From: JAKANT01 sp035502095
GTDB lineage: Bacteria > Pseudomonadota > Gammaproteobacteria > Burkholderiales > Burkholderiaceae_F
Assembly (NCBI GenBank): GCA_035502095.1
Contig: DATJUX010000022.1
Coordinates: 62,001-126,000 of the forward strand
Direction of reading: 5' to 3'
DNA: 64,000 bases
The notes below the pieces were generated by a model, which worked only from the letters and a program-made list of their open reading frames with translations, did not search any database and was not told where the DNA came from. Made by a program: the position numbers and the translations under genes. Position 1 is the first letter of the stretch. The number at the start of each line of letters is the position of its first letter. Of the stretch, positions 8,921 to 16,872 are shown one piece after another.

Positions 8921-8957
8921 CCCTCTCGCCGGCCCTTTCCTTGCAAGGGCGAGGGGG
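8921..8957. terminator. hairpin between convergent genes
   Basis: CCCTCTCGCC and GGGCGAGGGG form an imperfect stem between the convergent DUF2214 gene and the universal stress gene. It abuts the stress gene stop codon. No clear T-tract follows, so its role as a bidirectional terminator is a guess. Confidence 0.3.
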
Positions 8958-9383
8958 TTATCGGACGAGGAGAACCGGTACCGACCCCGACTGCAGCACC
9001 TTGTTGGCGACCGAGCCGAGCAGGGCGCGCGTGAGCAACCGGCGCCCGTGCGTGCCCATCACGATCAGGTCGTAGTTGCCTTCTGAGGACGCCTGCGCGA
9101 TCTCGACGCCCGGATCGCCTTCGCGGACCTCGAGCGGCGGATCGAACCCGGCGTCCCGCAGCGCCTTCATGTGCGGAGCGACGAGTTCCATCGGATCGAC
9201 CGGCGGAATCGGCGGCATGCCGGGATCGGCACCGAACGCGCCGACGGCGCGCAGCACCGGGGGTGCATCGATGAACACGCAGGTGATCTCGGCGCCGCGC
9301 GCAAGCGTGTCGCGGTGCTTGATGACGTAGTCGACGGCGTGGCGCGACAGTTCGCTGCCGTCGATGGCCAGCAGGATGCGCAT
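8958..9383 (-). CDS. universal stress protein (UspA family)
   Basis: The 141-residue single-domain protein starts MRILLAIDGSELSRHAVDYV and ends with the nucleotide-binding signature MGTHGRRLLTRALLGSVANKV..GSVPVLLVR, matching the G-2x-G-9x-G-S/T motif of ATP-binding Usp proteins. Cytoplasmic stress-survival proteins of this family bind ATP and act by poorly known mechanisms. It follows the slipin gene by 9 bp on the same strand and may be the last gene of that operon. Confidence 0.9.
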   Translation of the reverse strand: MRILLAIDGSELSRHAVDYVIKHRDTLARGAEITCVFIDAPPVLRAVGAFGADPGMPPIPPVDPMELVAPHMKALRDAGFDPPLEVREGDPGVEIAQASSEGNYDLIVMGTHGRRLLTRALLGSVANKVLQSGSVPVLLVR

Positions 9384-9392
9384 GTTCGGCCC

Positions 9393-10166
9393 TCAGGTGC
9401 TACGCGGCCCGGTGGCGCCGGTCCCGAACGATTTCAACATGTCGAGCGGCAGCGGAAGCACGATGGTCGACCCGCGATCGCCCGCCACCTGCGTCATGGT
9501 CTGCAGGTAACGCAGTTGCATTGCCTCGGGCTGGCGCGCGAGCATCTGCGCCGCTTCGAGCAGCGTCGCCGCCGCCTGCTTCTCGCCCTCGGCGTGGATG
9601 ACCTTGGCGCGCCGCTCGCGTTCGGCCTCGGCCTGGCGGGCGATCGCGCGCACCATCGAGTCGTTCAGGTCGACCTGTTTGATCTCGACGTTGGTGACCT
9701 TGATCCCCCACGCGTCGGTCTGCGAATCGAGGATGCGCTGGATGTCGAGGTTCAGGCGCTCGCGCTCGGCCAGCATCTCGTCGAGCTGGTGCTTGCCCAG
9801 CACCGAACGCAGCGTGGTTTGCGCAAGCTGGCTGGTGGCAACCAGGAATTTTTCCACCTGGATGATCGCTTTCTGCGGGTCGACCACGCGGAAGTACACC
9901 ACGGCGTTCACCTTGACCGAGACGTTGTCGCGCGAGATCACGTCCTGCGGCGGCACGTCCATCGTCACCACGCGCAGGTCGACGCGCACCATCTGCTGCA
10001 CGCCCGGGATGATGAGAATCAGACCCGGCCCCTTGACGCGCCAGAAGCGGCCGAGCAGGAAGACGACGCCGCGCTCGTACTCGCGCAGGACGCGGATCGA
10101 GGCGAAAACGATGCCGATGATGAAGAGCACCAGCACCGCAAGTGCAAACGGAAGTCCGTAGAACAT
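9393..10166 (-). CDS. slipin family SPFH protein (membrane-anchored prohibitin-like)
   Basis: The 257-residue protein has an N-terminal membrane anchor (about 3-25), then the SPFH/band-7 domain (REYERGVVFLLGRFWRVKGP, VVYFRVVDP, VLGKHQLDEMLAERE). A coiled coil rich in Glu/Arg follows, with a hydrophobic tail. Slipins assemble large membrane rings or cages and pair with NfeD. Start is ATG 10166, chosen for the GAGGAG site at 10173-10178. An ATG at 10184, overlapping the NfeD stop, would add six residues. Operon with the NfeD gene directly upstream. Confidence 0.88.
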   Translation of the reverse strand: MFYGLPFALAVLVLFIIGIVFASIRVLREYERGVVFLLGRFWRVKGPGLILIIPGVQQMVRVDLRVVTMDVPPQDVISRDNVSVKVNAVVYFRVVDPQKAIIQVEKFLVATSQLAQTTLRSVLGKHQLDEMLAERERLNLDIQRILDSQTDAWGIKVTNVEIKQVDLNDSMVRAIARQAEAERERRAKVIHAEGEKQAAATLLEAAQMLARQPEAMQLRYLQTMTQVAGDRGSTIVLPLPLDMLKSFGTGATGPRST

Positions 10167-10180
10167 CGAAAACTCCTCGC

Positions 10181-11560
10181 TCATGGCTCCTTGCCGACCA
10201 GCAGGGTGAGACCGTCCATGCCTTTGACGCGCACCCGGTCGCCTGGCGCGAGCGCGCCATCGGCACGCACGAGCCAGCGCTCGCCTTCGACCTGCGCCCA
10301 CGTCTCGTTGCCGTCGACTGCAAGCACCGTTCCCGCCGCTCCCAGCAGCAATTCGCGGCCGCTCACCACGGGGCGCCGGCGCGACCTGAGCACCATGCCG
10401 CCGACGACCACGATCGCCAGCGCGCTGGTCAGCGCCAGCCCGAGCAGCAGCGGCAGCGGCACGCCGAAGCCGATCTCCTCGGGATCGAACAGCATGAGCC
10501 CACCCACCACGAACGCGACGATGCCGCCGACGCCCAGCACGCCGAAGCTGCCGATGAACACCTCGGCGATCATCAGGGCGGCCCCGAGCAGGAGCAGCGC
10601 CACCCCGGTCCAGTTCACCGAAAGCATGTGGAATGCGTAGAGCGCGAGCAGCAGCGAGATCGCGCCCGCCGTGCCGGGCAGCCCGAAGCCGGGATTGGTG
10701 AACTCGACGAACAGGCCGTAGATACCGATCATCATCAACGCGACGGCGATGGTCGGGTTCGACAGCACGCCGAGTGTGCGATAGCGCCAGTCGGGCGCGA
10801 CCGTTTCGACCGTCGCGCCGGTGACGTCGATCTTCAGGTTTCCCGCCGCGACCTTGACCGCGCGCCCGTTGACCTTCGCGAGCAGGTCGTCGACGTTGTT
10901 CGCGATCAGGTCGATGACACCCGCCGCGAGGGCATCGGCGGCCGACATGCTGCGCGCTTCGCGCACGGCGCGTTCCGCGAAGTCCAGGTTGCGGCCGCGC
11001 AGCTGGGCAAGCGAGCGGATGTAAGCGACCGCATCGTTGATCGCCTTCTCGCTCATCGTGTCCTTGGGCGGCTCCTTGGCCGTCTCGTCCTTCTTCGCCG
11101 GCGTGCCGGGCACCGCTCCGCCGCCGCCGATCGCCACCGGCGTGGCGGCGCCGAGATTGGTCGCCGGTGCCATCGCCGCGATATGGCTGGCGTAGAGAAT
11201 GTACGTTCCCGCGCTCGCCGCGCGGGCACCGTCGGGCGCGACGTAGGTGGCGACCGGCATCGGCGCCGCGAGGATGTCCTTGATGATCGCGCGCATCGAC
11301 GTGTCCAGGCCGCCGGGCGTATCCATCTCGAGGATCACCAGGCGCGCGCCGGCGTTGCGCGCGCGCTCGAGGCCGCGGTGCACGAAATCGGCGGTGGCCG
11401 GCGCGATCATTCCGTCGATGCGCAGCACGAGCACGGTGGGCTTGTCTGATGCCGCTTCCTGCGCACTACCCAGACAGACCAATGACACAGGGAGAAGCGC
11501 GGCGAGGCAAAACGCCGTGCGCAGCCAGCGGCCGCAGCGGGAAGGGGCGGTTGCGTTCAC
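10181..11560 (-). CDS. NfeD family membrane serine protease (long form)
   Basis: The 459-residue protein begins with a signal sequence (about 12-38), followed by a ClpP-like protease domain. In that domain EMDTPGGLDTSMRAI and ARAASAGTYILYASHIAAM carry the presumed nucleophilic Ser, and a Lys in the SEKAINDAVAYI region probably completes the Ser-Lys dyad. Several membrane helices follow (about 255-370), then a C-terminal OB-fold (GTVLAVDGNETWAQVEGERW). Such long NfeD proteins cleave hydrophobic tails of slipins. Start is GTG 11560, since the longer frame runs into an opposite-strand gene. Confidence 0.85.
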   Translation of the reverse strand: MNATAPSRCGRWLRTAFCLAALLPVSLVCLGSAQEAASDKPTVLVLRIDGMIAPATADFVHRGLERARNAGARLVILEMDTPGGLDTSMRAIIKDILAAPMPVATYVAPDGARAASAGTYILYASHIAAMAPATNLGAATPVAIGGGGAVPGTPAKKDETAKEPPKDTMSEKAINDAVAYIRSLAQLRGRNLDFAERAVREARSMSAADALAAGVIDLIANNVDDLLAKVNGRAVKVAAGNLKIDVTGATVETVAPDWRYRTLGVLSNPTIAVALMMIGIYGLFVEFTNPGFGLPGTAGAISLLLALYAFHMLSVNWTGVALLLLGAALMIAEVFIGSFGVLGVGGIVAFVVGGLMLFDPEEIGFGVPLPLLLGLALTSALAIVVVGGMVLRSRRRPVVSGRELLLGAAGTVLAVDGNETWAQVEGERWLVRADGALAPGDRVRVKGMDGLTLLVGKEP

Positions 11561-11651
11561 CTTGTGTTCGCACGCGATCCGCGTAACGCTTCGTTCGCGT
11601 CGGCCCAGTGTAGTCCCGTGGCTCCGGGCGCGGGACGGATAACATGCTGTC

Positions 11652-11840
11652 ATGGGCGAATCGCAAACCGACGACGATCCGCGCCCTGTCGCACCGCCGC
11701 AGCCGGACCTGGAAGCATGTTGTGGCCAGGGCTGCACGCCTTGCATCTTCGATCTGTACGAGGTGGAGCGCGAGCGATACGAAGCGACGTTGCGCGCCTG
11801 GGAGGAGCGGCAGGCGGCGCGCCCGCGCGGCACCGCGTGA
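11652..11840 (+). CDS. oxidoreductase-like domain protein (PF09791-like)
   Basis: The 62-residue protein has the compact pattern PQPDLEACCGQGCTPCIFDL followed by YEVERERYEATLRAWEER. The CCxxGCxPCxxDxY motif is the signature of the 'oxidoreductase-like' N-terminal family, small proteins of unknown biochemical role that probably bind metal or a cluster through four cysteines. It is divergent from the NfeD gene with about 90 bp between starts. Confidence 0.75.
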   Translation: MGESQTDDDPRPVAPPQPDLEACCGQGCTPCIFDLYEVERERYEATLRAWEERQAARPRGTA

Positions 11841-11888
11841 TCCCGGTTCCGCGGCGGCGAATCAGGCCGGGCGGCGCTCGCATCGACT

Positions 11889-11969
11889 TCAGCAGGATGT
11901 CGCGCACGGCGGGACCCGGGCGGGCTCCTGCGTGACCGCGACGATGAAGCGCAGCTGGCGGATCTCGAT
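11889..11969 (-). pseudogene. LysR regulator N-terminal remnant
   Basis: The minus strand reads IEIRQLRFIVAVTQE followed by a short unrelated tail and a stop. The segment matches the first residues of LysR-type regulators (normally M-E-I/L-R-Q-L-R-x-F-V-A-V), with ATC in place of the start ATG. Nothing of the helix-turn-helix core survives. It lies in the 220-bp gap before the Kelch lipoprotein. Confidence 0.3.
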
Positions 11970-12062
11970 CGAACGAGTCCTTCGAAAAGCTATTAGGGGA
12001 AATCGATCTTTCGCCGAGAGGACGGCGTGCGTAGCATGCGGCGTTTTTTTTGGAGCTCCGCC

Positions 12063-13418
12063 ATGCCGTTGACCTTCCTGCATGCAACCCGTGCGACTTT
12101 GACGCTGGTCCTCTGTTTCCTCTTCGTGTCCTGCGGCGGAGAGGGTTCCGATGCACCCGCCGACGGGGCGCCCGTCATCACCCGGTTCAGCGCCGACCGC
12201 ACGCAGTATTTCGTCGGCGAGAAGGCGACGCTGACCGTCGCCTACAGCGGCCGCGCCGGCCGCATCGAACCGGGCGTCGGGCCGGTCGCGAGCGGCACGC
12301 ACGTCGAGACGCGGGCGCTCGACCGCGCCGTCACGTACCGGCTGGTGGTCGAGAGCGCCGGCCGCAGCACGGCGCGCGAGCTCGCGCTGCCGGTGGCGTT
12401 TCGCGATCGCTACGTCGCGCTGCCGGCGCCGTTCATCGCATCCGAACACGCAGCGGTGACCGCTGCGGATGGCTCGGTCCTCGTCATCGGCGGCTCGCGC
12501 GGTCTTGCCACGCTGTCGGAGTCGATCGATCGCTTCGATCCGGCGACTCGCCTTTTCACGCGCATCGGCTCGATGCGTACCGGACGCAGCGGCCATACCG
12601 CAACCCGCCTGCCGGATGGCCGCGTGCTGGTGCTGGGCGGAGCGAGCAGCCTGCAGATCGGCAACGTCGCCGACCTGATCGACGAGCGTACCGGTGCCGT
12701 GTCGCACGGCGGCGAGCTCATGCAACCGCGCGGGTGGCACGCCACGACGCTGCTCGCCGACGGTCGTGTGCTGGTGAGCGGCGGCATCGGGCGCAGCACG
12801 GTGGAGATCTGGGACCCGCAGACGAACACCTGGCATCTGGTGGCGGAGCGCATGGCGCACGTGCGGACACGCCACACGTCCACCTTGCTTGCCGACGGCA
12901 AGGTGCTCATCGCCGGCGGATGGTCGGATGGATCGCCCTACCGGTTCGCCGAGATCTTCGATCCGCAGGCCGAACGCTTCGCGCCGGTCGATTCGGAGAC
13001 CAACGACGCGCGGCGCCTGCATGCCGCGCACCGGCTCGCCGACGGCAGCGTGCTGATCGTCGGCGGCGAGGCGGACGCAGCCGGCGGCGGAACGGTCCTG
13101 CTGGCGAGCGCGCTGCGCTTCGATCCCGGCACCAACCACATCGGCAGCGTCGCACCGATGGCACGTGCCCGGACGCTGGTTCAATCGGTCGCGCTTCCGG
13201 ACGATCGTGTCCTGCTGCTCGGCGGGGAAACGGACCTGGGGCAACCGACGCCGAGCGGCGAAGCGTATCGCCCCGGGCAGGGCGGCGGCCCGCTGGCCGC
13301 GATGCCCGGCGCCCGCGCGTGGCACACCGCGAGCCGGCTTGAGGACGGCCGCATTCTCGTGGTCGGAGGAACGGGCGCCGGCGGGGCCTACGTGCCGCAG
13401 GTCCTGTTGTACGAGTGA
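12063..13418 (+). CDS. Kelch-repeat lipoprotein
   Basis: The 451-residue protein has a lipoprotein signal (LTLVLCFLFVSCGG, lipobox Cys near residue 24) and an Ig-like stretch (about 35-120). At least five Kelch motifs then form a beta-propeller, seen as repeated HTATRLPDGRVLVLGG, HATTLLADGRVLVSGG, HTSTLLADGKVLIAGG, HAAHRLADGSVLIVGG and HTASRLEDGRILVVGG. It is predicted to be anchored in the outer membrane or periplasm and to bind ligand rather than catalyse; no galactose-oxidase copper ligands are obvious. Start ATG 12063 is chosen for GGAG at 12052-12055. Confidence 0.8.
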   Translation: MPLTFLHATRATLTLVLCFLFVSCGGEGSDAPADGAPVITRFSADRTQYFVGEKATLTVAYSGRAGRIEPGVGPVASGTHVETRALDRAVTYRLVVESAGRSTARELALPVAFRDRYVALPAPFIASEHAAVTAADGSVLVIGGSRGLATLSESIDRFDPATRLFTRIGSMRTGRSGHTATRLPDGRVLVLGGASSLQIGNVADLIDERTGAVSHGGELMQPRGWHATTLLADGRVLVSGGIGRSTVEIWDPQTNTWHLVAERMAHVRTRHTSTLLADGKVLIAGGWSDGSPYRFAEIFDPQAERFAPVDSETNDARRLHAAHRLADGSVLIVGGEADAAGGGTVLLASALRFDPGTNHIGSVAPMARARTLVQSVALPDDRVLLLGGETDLGQPTPSGEAYRPGQGGGPLAAMPGARAWHTASRLEDGRILVVGGTGAGGAYVPQVLLYE

Positions 13419-13434
13419 GCCGGCCGCCTCTGAA

Positions 13435-14253
13435 TCAGGATGCCTGGCGCATCGCGCCGCGTGAGACTTGCGGCGCGACGTTGACGGGGCGCATGCCGCG
13501 GCTGTCCTTGCCGTAGAGGGCTTCGTTGACGTCGCGGAAGGCGAGCATCGCGCCCACGCGGCCGTCGGCCGGCTCGTCGAAGCCGACGTCACCGCGGAAT
13601 TCGCGCGGGTTGCGGAAGCTGCCCATCAGGATGTCCCACAGCGGGAAGTCGCTGAAGTTGTACGTGTGATAGCCGCGCCGGTGATGCACGCAGTGCGACT
13701 CCGGCCGCTGCAGGACGTAGCCCAGCCATTGCGGCGTGCGGAGGTTGGCATGCTCGAAGATGCCGAGAAAGGCCTGGTAGTACCCCACCGCGGCGGCGGC
13801 GACCGGATCGAGGCCGAGCACGACGGTGAGGAGCAGGATGCTCGCGCCTGAGTAGATCAGCATTTCGGTGACATGAAACACCGCCGAGCCGGCAATGTCG
13901 ACGCGCTGCGGCGCGTGGTGGATCTGATGCACGGTGCGCCACAGCAGCGGCACGCGGTGAAACGAGCGATGCAGCAGCGCCGAGACCAGCGTCGCCGCCA
14001 GTCCGCCGCCGAAGATGCCGCCGGCCACGCCGAACTGCCCGCCGTCGAGCAGCCGGTGCGATTCCAGCCACTGCGCCGGAATCAGCAGCGGCACCACCGT
14101 CTGCACCGTGCCCAGCAGCAGCAGGGCACCGACCCCGATCCACGCCCACCCGCGGATCGGCGGGAACTTGCGCGCGGGGAAAATCCGTTCGAGCACGAAC
14201 AACACCAGCCAGGTGACCGGCACCAGCAAGCCAAAAAGATCGACCAGATCCAT
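13435..14253 (-). CDS. sterol desaturase family (fatty acid hydroxylase) membrane protein
   Basis: The 272-residue protein has four to five hydrophobic segments and the histidine boxes of the family: HRSFH, HQIHHAP and HCVHHRRGYH. These ligate a diiron centre that hydroxylates or desaturates lipid chains at the inner membrane. Start ATG 14253 has a strong GGAGGAAG site upstream. It is transcribed away from the TetR gene across a shared operator, so repression by that TetR protein is likely. Confidence 0.85.
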   Translation of the reverse strand: MDLVDLFGLLVPVTWLVLFVLERIFPARKFPPIRGWAWIGVGALLLLGTVQTVVPLLIPAQWLESHRLLDGGQFGVAGGIFGGGLAATLVSALLHRSFHRVPLLWRTVHQIHHAPQRVDIAGSAVFHVTEMLIYSGASILLLTVVLGLDPVAAAAVGYYQAFLGIFEHANLRTPQWLGYVLQRPESHCVHHRRGYHTYNFSDFPLWDILMGSFRNPREFRGDVGFDEPADGRVGAMLAFRDVNEALYGKDSRGMRPVNVAPQVSRGAMRQAS

Positions 14254-14274
14254 GACTTCCTCCGTGTGATTGCC

Positions 14275-14346
14275 TCGTCGTTCCGGGCGGAGCGAACAAT
14301 CTCGTCGCCGGCACGGCCGAGATCCTTCGCTTCGGTCGGGATGACA
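14275..14346. repeat. dispersed intergenic repeat, family A (inverted copy)
   Basis: Reverse complement reads GTCATCCCGACCGAAGCGAA then GGATCTCGGCC...GAGATT...CCCGGAACGAC, aligning along its length with the copy at 5286-5363. It fills the upstream region of the desaturase gene, outside the TetR operator. Confidence 0.5.
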
Positions 14347-14418
14347 GCGCTCTGACGATGACCATGCCTGGGCCGTTGAGTCGCCCGACACCGTCCGCCC
14401 TTACGCGCCGCCACTGAC

Positions 14419-14463
14419 CTTACACCGTAAGGACGTGTCCGGACTATATTCTTACGGTGTAAG
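14419..14463. promoter_or_regulatory. TetR operator, paired inverted repeat
   Basis: CTTACACCGTAAG at 14419-14431 and its exact reverse complement CTTACGGTGTAAG at 14451-14463 are separated by 19 bp. Each arm is itself dyad-symmetric (CTTAC-N3-GTAAG), so two dimers could bind. A TATATT at 14445-14450 lies between the arms and could be a -10 box of the TetR gene, whose start is 19 bp further on. Confidence 0.7.
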
Positions 14464-14481
14464 ATTGCAAGCGGGTCGGGC

Positions 14482-15216
14482 ATGAAAATCGGACCAAAGG
14501 CCAAATCCGGTCGCGCGCTGCCGGCACGCCTGCCGCTGTCGCGCGAGCGCATCGTCGCCGAGGCGCTGGTGCAGATCGAGCGCGACGGGCTCGCCGGCTT
14601 CAGCACGCGCAAGCTCGGCGAGGCGCTCGGCGTGCAGGCGATGAGCCTTTATCACCACTTCCCGAGCAAGGCGCACGTGCTCGACGCGATGGTGGAATAC
14701 GTGATCGGCCAGATCGAGTTCCCGCCCGACTCGATGCCGGTCGGCGACCGGCTGCGCAGCACGATGCGGTCCTACCGGCGCGTCGCGCTGCGCTATCCGG
14801 GCTTCTTCCCTCATTTGGCCGTGCACCGGATGAACATGAAGGCCGGCATCGAATTCATCGACCGGGTGATGCGCCTCTTCAACGAGGCCTGTCCGGACGA
14901 TCCGGAACGCGCCACGCGCCTGTTCCGCGTCGCCGGCTACTACCTCAACGGCGCGGCCCTCGACGAAGCGATGGGTTACGGGCGCGGACCGTCGGCCCAG
15001 GAGCCCGTTTCGCACGACTGGGTCGTGCGCGAACATCCGGCCATCGCCGCCGCCGGGCGCTGGTTCGCCCCTTCCGAACACGAGAAGACGTTCGAGGTAG
15101 GGATCGAAATGCTGATGCGGGAGCTCGGATTGCCCATGGACACCGGCTCGAAGGAGCCGACAACGCCGCCTGCCAGGGCACGCGCGCGCGGGCGCAAGGC
15201 ACCGGTACAAACCTGA
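14482..15216 (+). CDS. TetR/AcrR family transcriptional regulator
   Basis: The 244-residue protein has an N-terminal helix-turn-helix: LSRERIVAEALVQIERDGLA then FSTRKLGEALGVQAMSLYHHF, with the YHHFPSK end of the TetR DNA-binding domain at about 57-63. The C-terminal ligand domain includes RLFRVAGYYLNGAALDEAMG. It probably represses itself and the divergent desaturase through the paired operator at 14419-14463. The inducing ligand may be a lipid, judged only by the target gene. Confidence 0.88.
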   Translation: MKIGPKAKSGRALPARLPLSRERIVAEALVQIERDGLAGFSTRKLGEALGVQAMSLYHHFPSKAHVLDAMVEYVIGQIEFPPDSMPVGDRLRSTMRSYRRVALRYPGFFPHLAVHRMNMKAGIEFIDRVMRLFNEACPDDPERATRLFRVAGYYLNGAALDEAMGYGRGPSAQEPVSHDWVVREHPAIAAAGRWFAPSEHEKTFEVGIEMLMRELGLPMDTGSKEPTTPPARARARGRKAPVQT

Positions 15217-15378
15217 CCTCCGGGGCCTCATGCGAACGCCGCAATCGCGGCGTCGAGACCCGAAATTGAGTTGCGTTTGATCTTGCGCACACCTGATCCA
15301 TGCAGCGGCAGGATGGCGACGGCCGGGCCTTACACTCTTGCTGTTTCCCAGTCCGTTGCATTCAGAAAGGAGAAGACG

Positions 15379-15948
15379 ATGACCTTGAAGCGACTTTTTG
15401 CGTTGTTGCTGCCCCTCGTCCTGGCCACCGCGTTGACGCCGGCGCGCGCGGATGACTACACGGACACGGTCAACGTGTTCAAGAAGGCCAGCGAAAGCAA
15501 GGCATTCTTCGCCAACTGTTACGGCTACGCGGTGTTCCCGACCATCGGCAAGGGCGGCGTGGGTATCGGCGGGGCGCATGGCACCGGCCGCGTCTACGAA
15601 AAAGGCAACTACATCGGCGACGCCTCGATGACTCAGATCACCGTCGGCGCGCAGCTCGGCGGCCAGGCCTTCAGCCAGATCATCTTCTTCGAGGACAAGC
15701 GGGCGCTCGACGAATTCACTACCGGCGAGTTCGAGTTCGGCGCGCAGGCCACCGCGGTGGCGATCACCGCCGCCGCCGGGGCGCAGGCCGGCACGGGCGG
15801 CACCGGGGCCAGCAAGAACGTCGGCACCGAGAACGCAAAGGTCGTCGGCAGCTACCAGAAGGGCATGGCGGTCTTCACGGTCGCCAAGGGTGGCCTGATG
15901 TACGAAGCCACCATCGGCGGCCAGAAGTTCAGCTACAAGAAGAAGTAG
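15379..15948 (+). CDS. SYLF/YSC84 domain lipid-binding secreted protein
   Basis: The 189-residue protein starts with a Sec signal peptide (about 1-24, ending PARA-DD). The rest is one SYLF domain: ANCYGYAVFPTIGKGGVGIG, GNYIGDASMTQITVGAQLGG, IIFFEDKRALDEFTTGEFEF and KGGLMYEATIGGQKF. SYLF proteins bind phosphoinositides in eukaryotes; the bacterial ones are periplasmic and of unknown role. Start ATG 15379 follows a good AAAGGAGAAG site. It is a single gene. Confidence 0.85.
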   Translation: MTLKRLFALLLPLVLATALTPARADDYTDTVNVFKKASESKAFFANCYGYAVFPTIGKGGVGIGGAHGTGRVYEKGNYIGDASMTQITVGAQLGGQAFSQIIFFEDKRALDEFTTGEFEFGAQATAVAITAAAGAQAGTGGTGASKNVGTENAKVVGSYQKGMAVFTVAKGGLMYEATIGGQKFSYKKK

Positions 15949-15975
15949 CGCTCCTCGAGCTCCGGCGCGCGTGCG

Positions 15976-16872
15976 CTACGCGCCGGGATCGAATGCCGGC
16001 TCCGGCAATCCCGTGACGCCGGGCCGGACGGCGAACAGTCCGCCTGCGAGTGGCTGGTCGGAGAGATCGACGCCCTGCGGGCGGATCGACGTGATGTACA
16101 GCGTGTCGAGCTCCGGCCCGCCGAAGGCGGCCATGGCCGGCTTCCTGACTGGCAGGTCGACCCGCCCGATCAGGCGCCCCGACGGGTCGAAGCGCAGTAC
16201 GCAGCCGCCGTCGCCGGCACAGCTCCAATAGCAACCGTCTACGTCGACGGCCGCGCCGTCGGGCCGTCCGACATGCGCGTGCATGTCGACGAACACGCGC
16301 CGGTTGCCCGGCGTGCCCGTTGCCGTGTCGTAGTCGAACGCCCAGATGAGGCGCGTGCCGCGCCACGTGTCGGACAGATACATCGTGCGGCCGTCGGGTG
16401 AATAGGCGATGCCGTTGGGAACGACCAGCGCGTCGATCCCCGCGTACTGCAAGCCCGCCTTGCCCGTGAATCGATACAGGCGACCGGCGGCGTTGCCCGC
16501 CTGCGTGTCCTCGAACATCGTGCCGACCCAGAAGCGACCCTGGCGATCGCAACGACCGTCGTTGAAGCGCATCGGGCTGGTGGTGTGCTGCACGCGTGCG
16601 AGCACCTCGTCGTCGACGGCGCCGTTCTCGCGCAAGTGCACGCGGCGCACCGTGGACTGCATGGCTGCGATCCAGCCGCCGCCCGCGTGCGGGGCGATGC
16701 AGCCGACCTTCTCCGGCATCTTCCAGCTCTGCACCGAGCCATCCGGCTCGAGCCGCAGGATCGTGGCGGCGTTGATGTCCACCCAGTACAGGCGCTGCTC
16801 GCGGCGGTCCCAGACCGGGCTTTCGCCGACCGAACAGCGCGTGTCGGCGACCGGTTGCGCGACCAGCTTCAT
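15976..16872 (-). CDS. SMP-30/gluconolactonase family lactonase
   Basis: The 298-residue six-bladed propeller starts LVAQPVADTRCSVGESPVWD with the metal-binding Glu in GESPVW. It contains RFNDGRCDRQGRFWVGTM, the Asn ligand in VVPNGIAYSPDGRTMYLSD and the Asp ligand region RPDGAAVDVDGCYW. The start overlaps the stop of the uronate dehydrogenase gene (ATGA), so the two are coupled. That enzyme makes an aldarolactone, and this lactonase very probably hydrolyses it to the aldaric acid. Confidence 0.85.
   Translation of the reverse strand: MKLVAQPVADTRCSVGESPVWDRREQRLYWVDINAATILRLEPDGSVQSWKMPEKVGCIAPHAGGGWIAAMQSTVRRVHLRENGAVDDEVLARVQHTTSPMRFNDGRCDRQGRFWVGTMFEDTQAGNAAGRLYRFTGKAGLQYAGIDALVVPNGIAYSPDGRTMYLSDTWRGTRLIWAFDYDTATGTPGNRRVFVDMHAHVGRPDGAAVDVDGCYWSCAGDGGCVLRFDPSGRLIGRVDLPVRKPAMAAFGGPELDTLYITSIRPQGVDLSDQPLAGGLFAVRPGVTGLPEPAFDPGA

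Noticed and set aside
9171..10640. Long plus-strand open frame across the slipin and NfeD genes
   Set aside because: Composition is His/Asp/Arg-rich and antisense to two clear genes.
12012..12051. Hairpin CGCCG-AGAGGA-CGGCG near a run of eight T, possible terminator
   Set aside because: The T-run is not directly after the stem and lies just before the ribosome site of the Kelch gene, so it is more likely leader sequence.
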